Source: Cyclina sinensis
Lineage: Eukaryota; Mollusca; Bivalvia; Venerida; Veneridae
DNA: 64,000 nt
NCBI GenBank assembly: GCA_012932295.1
Contig: JAAONU010000071.1
Coordinates: 186,001 to 250,000, forward strand
Reading direction: 5' to 3'
Shown here: piece after piece, positions 23,475 through 34,349 of the stretch
How the letters are laid out: each line of letters begins with the position of its first letter
How positions within the stretch are numbered: the first letter of the stretch is position 1
Notes under the pieces: model-generated
What the model was told of the DNA's origin: nothing
What the model saw: only the letters and a program-made list of their open reading frames with translations
Database searches by the model: none
Program-made: the position numbers and the translations under genes

Positions 23475-26400
23475 ATGCCACGCAAAAAGTGTTGGAAAAA
23501 GTGTGAAGCTGCTCGTAGAGCTAGACTTCAACAGATGGAGCGAACAAGTGGTTTTATTGTGCCTGATGAGGGTCGAGATGACCCTACAGATCCACTGTGG
23601 TCTGTGCCTGTGTCTGCTTCGGCAGTGTGGCCACCAGGTTTGGGTACAGATGAGGTTTTTGAGCCATCTGTGCTTGGCACCTTGAGAAAGCAGATGGAGG
23701 TCAGTGCCTGCCTCTCTGAGCCCTTTGGGCCATCTGTGCCAGATGACTTGCCTTGTGAATTGCTTGAGAGAAATATGCCTGATGATATACTTTGTGATGT
23801 ACCTTGTGAATTGCCTGAGAATTATATACAAAACTTATCAAAACAAGTGCCTGGTAAATTTTTTGAGCAAGTTGATCAGAAGCTACTTAATAGAATTTCT
23901 CCTGATTTGTCTTGTGATGTAACTACATGTGGTAGTGTTCTAAGTGAGAACCATGTAGATCTGATTTCTCCTCATATGACTTTTGAGCAAAGTGACAGCT
24001 TAGAAAATGATACTTGCATGGGAAATACTAGTGGCTACCATGAGCAACCTACTAAAACTAGTGACATCACTCCAACTGATGGTGAATCACCTATTTCAAA
24101 TGCCTCCAGATTTCCTACTTGTAATTCCAGTTTCATTTATACAGCCACACCTGTTTCTGAAGAGACAAACAAAATGAAGTCAGTTTTCAATTCCAGTACA
24201 TTTACTCTTGGGTCATTTAACCAGGCTGATAGTAGGTTTTGTGAAGATTCACGTGGAAGTCAATGCACTATGAATGCACTGTGTTCTTTGATACATGCAT
24301 CATATTCGTCTTTATGTACACAGTATGACTTAGATAATGTGCTTTATGACGGTGATACTTTATACAACAAAGTCTTACTGGACATGAGAAAACAAGGGTT
24401 ATATAAAAGCAGGCTACTTAATTTGGAAGAAATACCAAAACATGTTACGGTTTTGAATAAAGACATAGTAGTTCAGAAGTCTAATATAATATCTGGTGTG
24501 TGTACACAAGACTTTGGTACTTCATATTTGCCTTCCCTATATCAGTCACTAGTCACAGTTTTCCAGAAAAGCTCCTTGGTGCTGTTCATGATTGGGTCAG
24601 TTTGTTCAGGTTTGTTCAAAATGGATTCTGAATATTATTTTTTCGATTCTCACTCACATGGTCCTGATGGATTATCGTGCCCTGATGGAAGGTCAATACT
24701 AGTATCTTTTTATTGTTTAGAAGATCTGGTGACATTTATGTATACTGTTTATAGCAGCATGCTGATAGACATATCATCTCAGTTTGACATGTTGCCAATA
24801 AGTTTGAGGATTCAGCATTTTGGAAACGGGAAGAATTCTGCTGAAAAAAGAATTACTTCTGAGTGTATAGATACATGTGTTCAACTTGCAAAAAATGACA
24901 TTGCTCAAAGAACTAATGTTAATGAATGGAAAACAGTCAAACATCACAAGCAAAGAAACAAAGCTACTCATACACATGACAATGTAAAATTTGGACAAAA
25001 AGTTAGAAGAGAAAATATGAATATCCCTGAGGAGAGAAAAACAGAAAATTTTCTAAATGATAAGACAAATGTTACTCTAATTGGTAAGTACTTTAATGAC
25101 CAAATGGAAAGAGCAAATAGGAAGCAAAATGAACAGAAAAGAAAAACTGACATAAGAGTATACCAGAAGCTTTACAAGCAAAGAGAATCAGATGACTTTA
25201 AAGATAAAGAAAAATATGCGAAAAGGGCTGCAAGGGTATCTTGTGTACATATGGCTAAAGAAAGAGTGTCTTCATTGAAATCAAAAAGAGCTGCAAGAGA
25301 ATCTTCAGAGATTAGACAAAAGGAAAGAGATGCAAAAAGAGCTGCAAGGGAGTCATTTGTAAATATGGCTAAAGATAGGGCAGCTTCATTGAAATCAAAA
25401 AGAGCTGCAAGAGAATCTTCAGAGATTAGACAAAAGGAAAGAGATGCAAAAAGAGCTGCAAGGGAGTCATTTGTAAATATGGCTAAAGATAGGGCAGCTT
25501 CATTGAAATCAAAAAGAGCTGCAAGAGAGTCTTTGGAGATTAAGGAAAAGGAAAGAGATGCAAAGAGGGTCGCAAGGGAGTCTTCTGTAAATATGGCTAA
25601 AGAAAGAGCAGCTTCATTGAAATCCAAAAGAGCTTCAAGGGAGTCTTCAGAGATTAGAGAAAAGGAAAGAGATGCAAAGAGACTTGCAAGGAAGTCTTCT
25701 GTAAATATGGCTAAAGAAAGAGCAGCTTCATTGAAATCCAAAAGAGCTTTAAGAGAGTCTTCAGAGCAAAGAGCTAAAGACAAAGTGTCTTCATTGAAAT
25801 CAAAAAGAGCTGCAAGAGATTCCATGGATTTCAAAAAGCATGAGAAAGAGTCAAAGAGAAGAGTCAGATTGATAGAAGAATATAGACAGTGGGAAGTTGA
25901 GGTACAGAGAAAATCAAAAAGGAAAGCCAGAGCTGATCCATACAATTTGGAGAAAGAAAGAGTGCAGAAACAGCAATGGAGATCAGACGCAAGAAATAAG
26001 TTAACTGAGAATGTGAATGATTGTCAACGTAAAGCTAGCAAACGAAAAAATCAATCTTCCTATGATAATGAAAAGTTGTCTGTAAAGCATATTAAATATG
26101 GTAGCAATATAGAATCATGTATAGAACAGTTTCAAAAGAATGTGTCAGTTGGACCAATATATATATGCAGTTGCTGTGAACAGACTTGGTTTAGACAAAG
26201 TGTATCTGAAACAAAGTCTCTTTCAGTACAACAAAAAAATAAATATTTGACACATAGAATATCAGTTGATAATAAAGAATGGATATGTGCAACATGCAAG
26301 ACAAGTATTTTGTGTGGTAAAGTTCCTAAATTATCTGTTTTGAATGGAATGAAATGGCCAACAAAACCAAAAGAATTAGAGCTGTTTCCACTAGAGGAAC

Positions 26401-29400
26401 GTCTGATTGCTTTGAGGATACCATTTATGCAAATCAGAGAACTGCCCAGAGGACGCCAGTTGTCAGTGAAAGGTAATGTAGTTAATGTGCCCGTTGATAT
26501 ACAGCCTGTTGTCAATGCACTTCCTAGGCCTTTTGATGAAAATGTTTCAGTCTCTGTGAAGTTAAAGAAAAAGATGTCATTTAAATCATGTGCCTTCTCT
26601 GAAAATGTACGTCCTGTTCGAGTTCTTGTAGCCTTACATTGGCTTATGAAAACCAGTTCTATGTATAGAAATGCTAATGTAGATATTGATGAAAATTGGA
26701 TAAAAGCTGTTACAGAAAACTGTAATGAAATTTTACAGGAGTTTGTAGTGCAAGAAACCGTTGATTCAAATGAAGCTGCCTCCTTGACAGATCAAAGAAG
26801 CACTTCCAGAAGTACATTGAGTGATGCATCCAAACAGGACATCCATTCAGACTCCAATGCTAAAGCTCCCATGATAGAAGAATTATATGATTCAGATGAA
26901 GAAGACAATCAAGAAAATGTTGGTAACATTGATACTCTTTTAGATGATGGTAATGTTGAAAACAGACAGTCTACATTTACGTTTGCACCTGGAGAAGGCC
27001 AGCAACCTCTCAGTATTTACCAGGACAAGGATTCAGAGTATCTGTGTTTTCCATCCATTTTTTGTGGCCAAAAACGTAAAGAAAATGAAGAAAGATTAGT
27101 CCCAGTTCATTATAGTGACATTGCTAAGTGGGAGTTGAGAAGTGCAGATAGACGAGCAGCTAACAGTGTTCCCAACATATTTTTCAAATTGAAAAAAATA
27201 CAAATGAAGCAGTTGAATGATAAAGTAAATCTTGCTGTCAGAAGATGTCAGTCTGGCACAAATATTTTAACTGCAGAACAGATGAGAAATGCAGACATGA
27301 TTGACAGCATTGTTAAAAAAGATGAAGGTTACTACTTGTTTAAGCAAATCAGGAACTCTCCAGCATATTTAGAAACCCGTAAAAAGGACGTATTTGCTAT
27401 GATTCGTCAGTTAGGTTTACCAACTTGGTTTATTTCTTTGTCTTCTGCAGATACAAAGTGGACTGATCTCTTGAAAATGTTATCGGTTTTGAATACAGAA
27501 GTAAGTCACACTGATGAGCAAATTGAAACTCTATCATGGGAACAGAAGATTAAACTCATTCAGTCAGATCCTGTTACTTGTTCCAGGTACTTTCATCATA
27601 GAGTACAAGAACTTATAAATATAGTTTTGAAAAGTGAACACAATCCTTTAGGTAAACTCACTGACCATTTTTACAGAGTTGAATTTCAGCAAAGGGGGTC
27701 ACCTCATATTCATATGATTGTTTGGATTGAAAATGCACCAAAGTTCAATGTAGACACAAATGCTGTAATAACCTCTTATGTTGATCAATACTTACAGTGT
27801 CTTCTTGATGACCAAGATGTTAGTCATTTGATAGACATGCAGATTCACAAACATTCTAGAACGTGTCATAAAAAGCAAGATAAAATATGTCGTTTTGGTT
27901 ACCCATTACCACCACTTCCAGCAACTATGGTATTAAACCCACTTGAGACTGATAAGGACAAGTACTTGAAGTTATACCAACAATTACAAAAAAAGATGAA
28001 TGACCAAAAAAATGGATATGATATGTCATATGAAGAGTTTTTGAAAACCATTGTTCAAATGAGTGAAGAAGATTATATTAAATGTATTAGAAGTTCATTG
28101 AATAGTTCAAAGGTTTTTTTGAAAAGGAAGCCAAATGAGATACGTGTTAATTTGTACAATAAAGATTTATTAAAAGCCTGGAAAGCAAATATTGACATAC
28201 AATACGTGCTTGATCCATATGCTTGTGCTATGTACATTGTCTCTTACATTAGTAAATCTCAAAGAGGAATGAGTAACATGTTACATGCAGCTGCAAAAGA
28301 AGCAAGGAATGGCAATTTGGATATCAAACGTCAAGTTAGACATATCGGAAATGTATTTTCCAACTCTGTAGAAGTTAGTGCTCAGGAGGCAGTTTATCTG
28401 GTTTTGCAAATGCCATTGACTAAAAGTACAAGAGATGTAGTTTTCATAAATACTTCAACTTCAGACAAACGAGTGCAGTTGTTGAAACCAAAGTCAGTTC
28501 TTGATGAGTTACCTGCGGACTCAACCAATATCTTGGCTGATAATGTTATAAAAAGATACGCAAAACGTCCGAAGGCTTTGGAAAACTACTGTCTGGCTGA
28601 TTATGTTTCGCAGTTAGATGTTGTTTACCCCAAAGATGGAGATGACTATGTAAATGAAGAGGAAAACAATGATGATGACACTCGTGAGACCACAGATGAA
28701 GAAACTTTTGATGACCATCACACTGTCTTAACTTTGAAGAATGGTATTAAAATCAAGCGTCGTTGCAACTACAAAATAATAAGATATGTTCGATTTAATA
28801 GAAAATCTGATGAAGAAAATCATTTCAGAGAAAAATTACTTCTGTTCTTGCCGTGGAGAGATGAGGCAACAGATTTGATTGCAAAATATATGACATATAG
28901 GGAACATTATGAAACTATGAAACATACCATAGACAGGAAATGTTCAAGTTATGAACACCATGTTGAAGAGTTAGAATTAGCAAGGGATTTGGCAGAAGCT
29001 GAACATGATGCTTATGATGAAATTGCTCCAGGAACTCAGCAAACAGAGGCAGAAACTGCTGAAGAAGAAGCATTAGAATCAGAAAATTTCGTATATTTTA
29101 ATCCTGACCGAGCTGTAGAGCATAAGCAGTATGACATAGGTATTGAAATTGGATGTTCTGTTTCTGCACCACAAGTCACTCCAAATGAAAAACTTTTGCC
29201 AGATGAACAGTACAGAGCTTTACTCCGAAGTTTAAACACTAAGCAAACTCAGTTTTACAACCATGTAGTTCACTGGATTAAAACTAGAGATGCCCCGTTG
29301 TATGCGTTTCTCTCTGGAGGGGCTGGTGTTGGAAAAAGTGTTGTTATAAGAGCACTATATCAGACTCTTTACAGGCATTTAAATCTTAAAGAGGGAGAAA

Positions 29401-31349
29401 ACGCTGATGACATAAGGGTCCTCTTATGTGCTTATACAGGAAAAGCAGCATTCAATATTAATGGATCCACAATTTCTTCAGCCTTTAAACAGAAATATAA
29501 GCAGTCCAACCAGACATTAACCTGTGACAACCTCAATACTTTCAGATCAAAGTTTAGAAACTTATCAGTTGTAATAATTGATGAAATTTCAATGGTTAGT
29601 AATTCTCTGTTGAACTTCATAGATCAGAGACTTCAAGAACTGAAAGGAACAAGAACACCATTTGGTGGCATAAGTATAATTGCTGTTGGTGATCTATATC
29701 AGTTGAAACCAGTGAATGGCGATTGGATATTTAATAACCTCAAATGTGATGCTGCAGCTTTATCTAACAATCTGTGGACAGATCATTTCACAATGTTTGA
29801 ACTTACAGAAATAATGCGTCAAAAAGATGACCTAGAATTTGCAAAATTACTAAATAGACTGCGAAAAAATTCATTGACTTCTGAAGACCAAGTCAAACTG
29901 CAGAAATGTAAAGTAGATCCACTTGCACATAATTACCTTTTACATGCTCCACATTTGTTTGCAGAAAATTACTTTATGCATGCTTTTAATGATAAGATCT
30001 TAGACAGCTTGAAGACAGAAAAGGTAACCATACCCTGCCATGATTCCATTATATCACCTCAGTTGTCCAAAGAAAAACAGGATGAAGCTATAAGAAAAAT
30101 ACCAACAGATCCAAACAAAACTGCAAATCTTCATTGCACATTAACAGTTGTAGTTGGTATGATTTATGATCTAACTGTCAACACAAACACTGAAGACGGG
30201 CTGGCCAATGGAGCATCATGTGTTGTTAAATTTGTTGAATACAAGCAGGCAGAAACCAACCGTCCTAGCATTATATGGGTTCAGTTTGATGATGAGAAAG
30301 CTGGATTGGAAACCAGGATGAAATTTAAAGGTAGAGGTTATTATCATGAGCATATAAATGATAACTGGACTCCTATATTTGATATAGAACGATCATTTAC
30401 ATATAACAGGAAAACCTTCCAGAGAATACAGTTTCCCTTGCAGCCATCAGCTGGACGTTCTGTTCATAGAGCTCAAGGTAGCACACTAGAGTCAGTTGTC
30501 ATTGATTTATCTCAAAGAAAACCAAGGAAAGTTCCTCACCTGCATTATGTTGCTCTGAGTAGAGTCAGATCTCTAGAAAAACTTCAGATACTGGATTTCA
30601 ATGAGCAAGCACTTAAGGTGGATGACCAAGTTGAAAAAGAAATGGAACGGTTGTGTCAGAATGCAATACTACAACTATGTTATGTTCCTTTTGAGTCTGT
30701 TGATTCAACGTTACACTTTAAACTCGCTTTCAACAATTGTAGATCATTGCACTTGCACATTAAGGACATAAGGCATGACCAAACTTTCCTATCTTCACAT
30801 GTTTTTGGTTTAGCTGAAAGCAGACTGCATCAAAGTGATATCAATCATGATTACAAAATAGATGGATTTACCTTGATTCGTAATGACCAAATGACAAATT
30901 GTAGAGCTAAGCGGCCTCCACACGGTTTGGCAGTTTATGTAAATGAAAATTCAAGAATAATATCTGAAGTATCTTTTTCATCTAGTAGCTTAGAATTCAC
31001 AGTGGTTAACATAGCCAATACATTTGGTGAGAAGCAGGTTGTAGTGTTGTATAAGGCACCAAATATGTCTACCAATGAATTTATTACAGTCTTAGAAAGT
31101 AAACTTATCCCTTATTTGAACATTTCAAAGCCTTTAGTTATAATGGGAGATTTCAATCTTGATGTGTTTGGAAAACACAAAAAATTGATTCAGATCTTGG
31201 GCCAAAAACTTTCATGTAAAATGATGATAAATGTGCCAACAACAGACAACCTTTCAACTTTAGATCTCATATTTTCAAATGTTAATGGCACAGCTGGAAC
31301 AGTGGAAACATACTGGTCAGATCATAAGATTGTGTTTTATCACACATAA
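23475..31349 (+). CDS. Helentron Rep/helicase polyprotein with deubiquitinase-like and endonuclease domains
   Basis: An uninterrupted 2624-codon ORF. Domains in order follow. About 245-435 is a papain-fold peptidase like the herpesvirus tegument-type deubiquitinase, with Gln263-Cys264 (RGSQCTMNAL) and Asp391-x-His393. About 575-800 is a Lys/Arg/Ala-rich tandem repeat (SLKSKRAARESS type). About 880-1010 has paired CxxC motifs and a DUF6570-like block. About 1370-1640 is a Helitron Rep nuclease with His1411-x-His1413 and Tyr1587, Tyr1591, Lys1594. About 1915-2390 is a PIF1/RecD-type helicase with GGAGVGKS (near 1948), IIDEIS (Asp2036) and HRAQGSTL. About 2415-2624 is an AP-type endonuclease with GDFNLD (Asp2559) and SDHK (Asp2616-His2617). 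Rep-helicase plus C-terminal endonuclease defines Helentrons, rolling-circle transposons. All catalytic residues are present and no stop interrupts, so the copy is young. It carries no introns. Confidence 0.9.
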   Translation: MPRKKCWKKCEAARRARLQQMERTSGFIVPDEGRDDPTDPLWSVPVSASAVWPPGLGTDEVFEPSVLGTLRKQMEVSACLSEPFGPSVPDDLPCELLERNMPDDILCDVPCELPENYIQNLSKQVPGKFFEQVDQKLLNRISPDLSCDVTTCGSVLSENHVDLISPHMTFEQSDSLENDTCMGNTSGYHEQPTKTSDITPTDGESPISNASRFPTCNSSFIYTATPVSEETNKMKSVFNSSTFTLGSFNQADSRFCEDSRGSQCTMNALCSLIHASYSSLCTQYDLDNVLYDGDTLYNKVLLDMRKQGLYKSRLLNLEEIPKHVTVLNKDIVVQKSNIISGVCTQDFGTSYLPSLYQSLVTVFQKSSLVLFMIGSVCSGLFKMDSEYYFFDSHSHGPDGLSCPDGRSILVSFYCLEDLVTFMYTVYSSMLIDISSQFDMLPISLRIQHFGNGKNSAEKRITSECIDTCVQLAKNDIAQRTNVNEWKTVKHHKQRNKATHTHDNVKFGQKVRRENMNIPEERKTENFLNDKTNVTLIGKYFNDQMERANRKQNEQKRKTDIRVYQKLYKQRESDDFKDKEKYAKRAARVSCVHMAKERVSSLKSKRAARESSEIRQKERDAKRAARESFVNMAKDRAASLKSKRAARESSEIRQKERDAKRAARESFVNMAKDRAASLKSKRAARESLEIKEKERDAKRVARESSVNMAKERAASLKSKRASRESSEIREKERDAKRLARKSSVNMAKERAASLKSKRALRESSEQRAKDKVSSLKSKRAARDSMDFKKHEKESKRRVRLIEEYRQWEVEVQRKSKRKARADPYNLEKERVQKQQWRSDARNKLTENVNDCQRKASKRKNQSSYDNEKLSVKHIKYGSNIESCIEQFQKNVSVGPIYICSCCEQTWFRQSVSETKSLSVQQKNKYLTHRISVDNKEWICATCKTSILCGKVPKLSVLNGMKWPTKPKELELFPLEERLIALRIPFMQIRELPRGRQLSVKGNVVNVPVDIQPVVNALPRPFDENVSVSVKLKKKMSFKSCAFSENVRPVRVLVALHWLMKTSSMYRNANVDIDENWIKAVTENCNEILQEFVVQETVDSNEAASLTDQRSTSRSTLSDASKQDIHSDSNAKAPMIEELYDSDEEDNQENVGNIDTLLDDGNVENRQSTFTFAPGEGQQPLSIYQDKDSEYLCFPSIFCGQKRKENEERLVPVHYSDIAKWELRSADRRAANSVPNIFFKLKKIQMKQLNDKVNLAVRRCQSGTNILTAEQMRNADMIDSIVKKDEGYYLFKQIRNSPAYLETRKKDVFAMIRQLGLPTWFISLSSADTKWTDLLKMLSVLNTEVSHTDEQIETLSWEQKIKLIQSDPVTCSRYFHHRVQELINIVLKSEHNPLGKLTDHFYRVEFQQRGSPHIHMIVWIENAPKFNVDTNAVITSYVDQYLQCLLDDQDVSHLIDMQIHKHSRTCHKKQDKICRFGYPLPPLPATMVLNPLETDKDKYLKLYQQLQKKMNDQKNGYDMSYEEFLKTIVQMSEEDYIKCIRSSLNSSKVFLKRKPNEIRVNLYNKDLLKAWKANIDIQYVLDPYACAMYIVSYISKSQRGMSNMLHAAAKEARNGNLDIKRQVRHIGNVFSNSVEVSAQEAVYLVLQMPLTKSTRDVVFINTSTSDKRVQLLKPKSVLDELPADSTNILADNVIKRYAKRPKALENYCLADYVSQLDVVYPKDGDDYVNEEENNDDDTRETTDEETFDDHHTVLTLKNGIKIKRRCNYKIIRYVRFNRKSDEENHFREKLLLFLPWRDEATDLIAKYMTYREHYETMKHTIDRKCSSYEHHVEELELARDLAEAEHDAYDEIAPGTQQTEAETAEEEALESENFVYFNPDRAVEHKQYDIGIEIGCSVSAPQVTPNEKLLPDEQYRALLRSLNTKQTQFYNHVVHWIKTRDAPLYAFLSGGAGVGKSVVIRALYQTLYRHLNLKEGENADDIRVLLCAYTGKAAFNINGSTISSAFKQKYKQSNQTLTCDNLNTFRSKFRNLSVVIIDEISMVSNSLLNFIDQRLQELKGTRTPFGGISIIAVGDLYQLKPVNGDWIFNNLKCDAAALSNNLWTDHFTMFELTEIMRQKDDLEFAKLLNRLRKNSLTSEDQVKLQKCKVDPLAHNYLLHAPHLFAENYFMHAFNDKILDSLKTEKVTIPCHDSIISPQLSKEKQDEAIRKIPTDPNKTANLHCTLTVVVGMIYDLTVNTNTEDGLANGASCVVKFVEYKQAETNRPSIIWVQFDDEKAGLETRMKFKGRGYYHEHINDNWTPIFDIERSFTYNRKTFQRIQFPLQPSAGRSVHRAQGSTLESVVIDLSQRKPRKVPHLHYVALSRVRSLEKLQILDFNEQALKVDDQVEKEMERLCQNAILQLCYVPFESVDSTLHFKLAFNNCRSLHLHIKDIRHDQTFLSSHVFGLAESRLHQSDINHDYKIDGFTLIRNDQMTNCRAKRPPHGLAVYVNENSRIISEVSFSSSSLEFTVVNIANTFGEKQVVVLYKAPNMSTNEFITVLESKLIPYLNISKPLVIMGDFNLDVFGKHKKLIQILGQKLSCKMMINVPTTDNLSTLDLIFSNVNGTAGTVETYWSDHKIVFYHT
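25215..25830 (+). repeat. in-frame tandem repeat in Helentron ORF, about 39-codon unit
   Basis: The unit SLKSKRAARESS...AKRAARESFVNMAKDRAA recurs about five times, two copies almost identical in DNA. It encodes a long charged helix. The opposite strand is open for 257 codons only because of this repeat. Confidence 0.85.
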
Positions 31350-31817
31350 TAATTGCAATCAGGCAACCACCCGCTTGGTTCATACAAAATATCTAAGCCC
31401 CAGGCTTCTTGGTTCTGGAGAAGAAGATTTTTGAAGGTTTTCCTATATAAATTCTAAGTAAAATCAATTTCCCCCCGGGGCGGGGCCAGTTTGACCTTGG
31501 GGATCATGATTTGAGCAAACTTTACAAAAGTCCCCTAGATGACCCTAATGGACAATTGTTTTACCTCAGGAATTGGAAGTGCTTTTACCTGTGGTATTTT
31601 ACATCATATATAAATGCACTCTAATGACGTCTGACATCCTCACATATTTGGTCACTTGGTTGGTAATGGCCATTGTGACCCATATTTATGTCAGAAAAAT
31701 TTCCTTAAAGCCAGACATTAATGTTACTGTCAAAATGTTGGAATTAACAGGTGAAATTTAAGATTGTGTTTTTCACACATAATAATTGCAATCAGGCAAG
31801 CACCCACTCGGTTTCAT
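31325..31817. repeat. 60-bp direct duplication of Helentron 3' end flanking an inverted satellite piece
   Basis: 31325-31384 (last codons of the ORF, stop and AATAATTGCAATCAGGCAA) recurs at 31758-31817. Between them, 31392-31560 is a reverse-complement copy of the ~165-bp satellite unit found at 17.7-20.4 kb (GGGGATCATGATTTGAGCAA on this strand). The piece therefore lies inside a duplicated Helentron end. Confidence 0.7.
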
Positions 31818-31819
31818 GC

Positions 31820-31848
31820 AATGCCAACCTCAAAATGAGGTTGGTATT
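31820..31848 (+). other. 12-bp stem-loop downstream of Helentron, candidate 3' terminal hairpin
   Basis: AATGCCAACCTC, loop AAAAT, GAGGTTGGTATT: eleven Watson-Crick pairs and one G-T. Helitrons and Helentrons carry a hairpin near the 3' end, so this is a candidate terminus. The exact end was not located. Confidence 0.45.
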
Positions 31849-31849
31849 G

Positions 31850-33998
31850 CTGGTGGTTTTTGCTTGTGTGGGTGGCCACCTTAAACATGCCATCAGTTCA
31901 TGAAAATCAATTGTTAGCAACATTTCATTAGCTCAACAATTCATACAAATGAATATTTATACACTCTCCTGCATGTCGGCGTTGCAAAGTTTTTGAACTT
32001 GTTCATGAAATTAAACTATTCTGACCTCATATACAGATGCACTGATGACCTGTACATCCTGACATACTAAATATCAGGGTACTTTGATCCCTGGTATAAT
32101 ACTAACATAAATAATATTCACCATCGGGTCTAATATTTTGCAACATCTTTTATGAAAATTTTCTCTGAAATGAAAAAATGCATTTGATTTAGTGTCGACA
32201 CTCTCATGTCAAGTCCAGTACTTATGACAGTGTTTGTAATTATGTCTAGACTTGGGATCAGAATGATACACTTAAAGCTAACCCTCTTTTACTAGAATAA
32301 CATGTCCAGTCCATATCTTTGTTACCTTAATTCAGTTTAAAATGAAACTGTATGCAAACATATCACTGATATGGAACTTCAACTTTTCAGGTTTTTAAGT
32401 TATTCCTGTTTGACTTTTAATTTTACAGCATATCTTGTTTACAATTTAGTATTAACTCTTTTTTTGTATGTGAACATGATTGCAAGGAAGGCATTGTGGC
32501 ATTACTGTATTTAAAGTTTTATATTTCAGCCAGCCTTCTTTAGGGTGTATCATACTCCAGGAAAGACACTATTGTTAACAACTGATTGAATTTCATGTTT
32601 GAACAACTTTGAATGTTTGTTTTATCATTTATGAACTCAGAATTATACATTGTATTATATATCTAGTAAAGAACTGGAGCTGTACAAAGATACTAACTTT
32701 CTGTCAGTCTGATGATATTCATTGTTTTCAGTTCAGAATTGCTTAATAAATAGAGTTATTTCTTCAGTTATATAAGTATGTTGTTAGATAATGTAAAAAT
32801 AATTACGGGTCAAGTTTTACCTTTAATAATAAACCTTTTCATCTTTTATTTGCACCTGATAACGTCAGACACGGGTTACAAATCTGAATATACCTTGAAA
32901 GAATTGCTGCAAAACCATTATATGTACTTAAAAATTACTCTGTAGAGTGACTTAGGTCTGTCTCAAACATATGTGATGGAGTGTAATACTAACCAATGTC
33001 ACAGCTTTTACATTTAAAAATATGTATTACTTTATTTTATGCTGTTAAGAAGTCTTAGATTATTTTTGTCAGATGTTTTGTACTATTTAAAACTCCAGAT
33101 ATGATATTTAAGGTAGTTCATTGACAGAAATCAAAGCACATGTAGCAACACAGCAATAATTGCCCATCTTTTTGCAAAAGTTAATGGTTCAACACCATCA
33201 TTTATATGCTTTCCTTAATTCCTTAATTACATATCAGTGTGCCTCTGCATTCAAGTATCAATGAAATTTTTGAAGCGATATTTATCAATTTAATTTGAAA
33301 TAATTTCACACAACAAAAACATCATATTCCCTAAGTTTAGTCAGAAAGAAACGTGAGAAATGAAAAACATTTTCTCCATTATACTTTTATCAGTTCACAA
33401 AATAATTACATTTCTATTTATTTATTGTTAGAATTGACTAACTACAGGAATGTGAAATTTAACAACAATAAAACTATTACTATTAGAATACTTAGATATA
33501 CATTCAACAAATGCTATTTTGATATGTGACTTGAATACTGTATACGTCTTTATTTCTGCGGTGTGAAATGTTGGCGTTTTCAGAATGGTTTTTATATTGG
33601 CGCAGTTAAGAATTCGCGCTTTAATAAATGCCCACCAAAATAAAACCTTGCTATCAGAACACCCAAAAAAATGTTCAATTAACTGACCAATTAACTGACC
33701 GCAAACGTTGTTATTCAACTATAATGTGCATAGTCCGCATTTCAATCAATAGATCTATATAATACCTTTCAGCTTCTAAAATATGTTCAGTTATGTGCAT
33801 GATTTTATCATACTAGTAACTGCCTTGAGCGATTATTAAATCCGCTTATAATATAGATCTTTATCTTCATGGACGTAAGAGTTACTTAAATATTGCATTT
33901 TATTTTGTCTTTCTTGGTGAAGAATTGGCGGAAATGCGTCTGGCCACCAAAATAGCCAAATTAAAATCGGCGACAATATTTCTACGTAAACAGTATTT

Positions 33999-34032
<34 letters not shown>

Positions 34033-34332
34033 ATTTCTTATAAACATTTGTCTTTTTTCATACTGTCTGAAAGCACGCTGCATTTAAGTTGTCGGAATTA
34101 CGGTACGGTACAAGTTTTTATCCAGACTCTATTCGCGCCAAATACGCGTATGAATTTTCTTGAAGAAAATAATCCGTTCCGTTTAAACTGTTAATTGTTT
34201 TAAAAGGCTAGATTTTAATCACTGAATAGTTTTTCGATACATAACAAGCCATTCATGTGTCCACAAATGTCATAAGAATGTGTACGAATTATTTGTTTTG
34301 ATACAACTAAAAACGCAGAAGGTGATGTCATA
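31850..34332. other. intergenic, nothing recognised
   Basis: AT-rich, with a long T run near 34000-34031. Short ORFs show no domain, and no tRNA or repeat family was recognised. Confidence 0.4.
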
Positions 34333-34349
34333 TTCCCGCAAAAATGGCG
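34333..34349 (+). promoter_or_regulatory. E2F-like and YY1-like motifs at the OB-fold gene start
   Basis: TTCCCGC (34333-34339) matches an E2F core, and AAAATGGCG spanning the start codon matches the YY1 motif often found at animal translation starts. Both fit a proliferation-linked gene. Inference from short motifs. Confidence 0.35.

Noticed and set aside
25172..25945. 257-codon minus-strand ORF
   Set aside because: It is the antisense of the basic repeat array in the Helentron ORF; the periodic sequence keeps it open. No domain.
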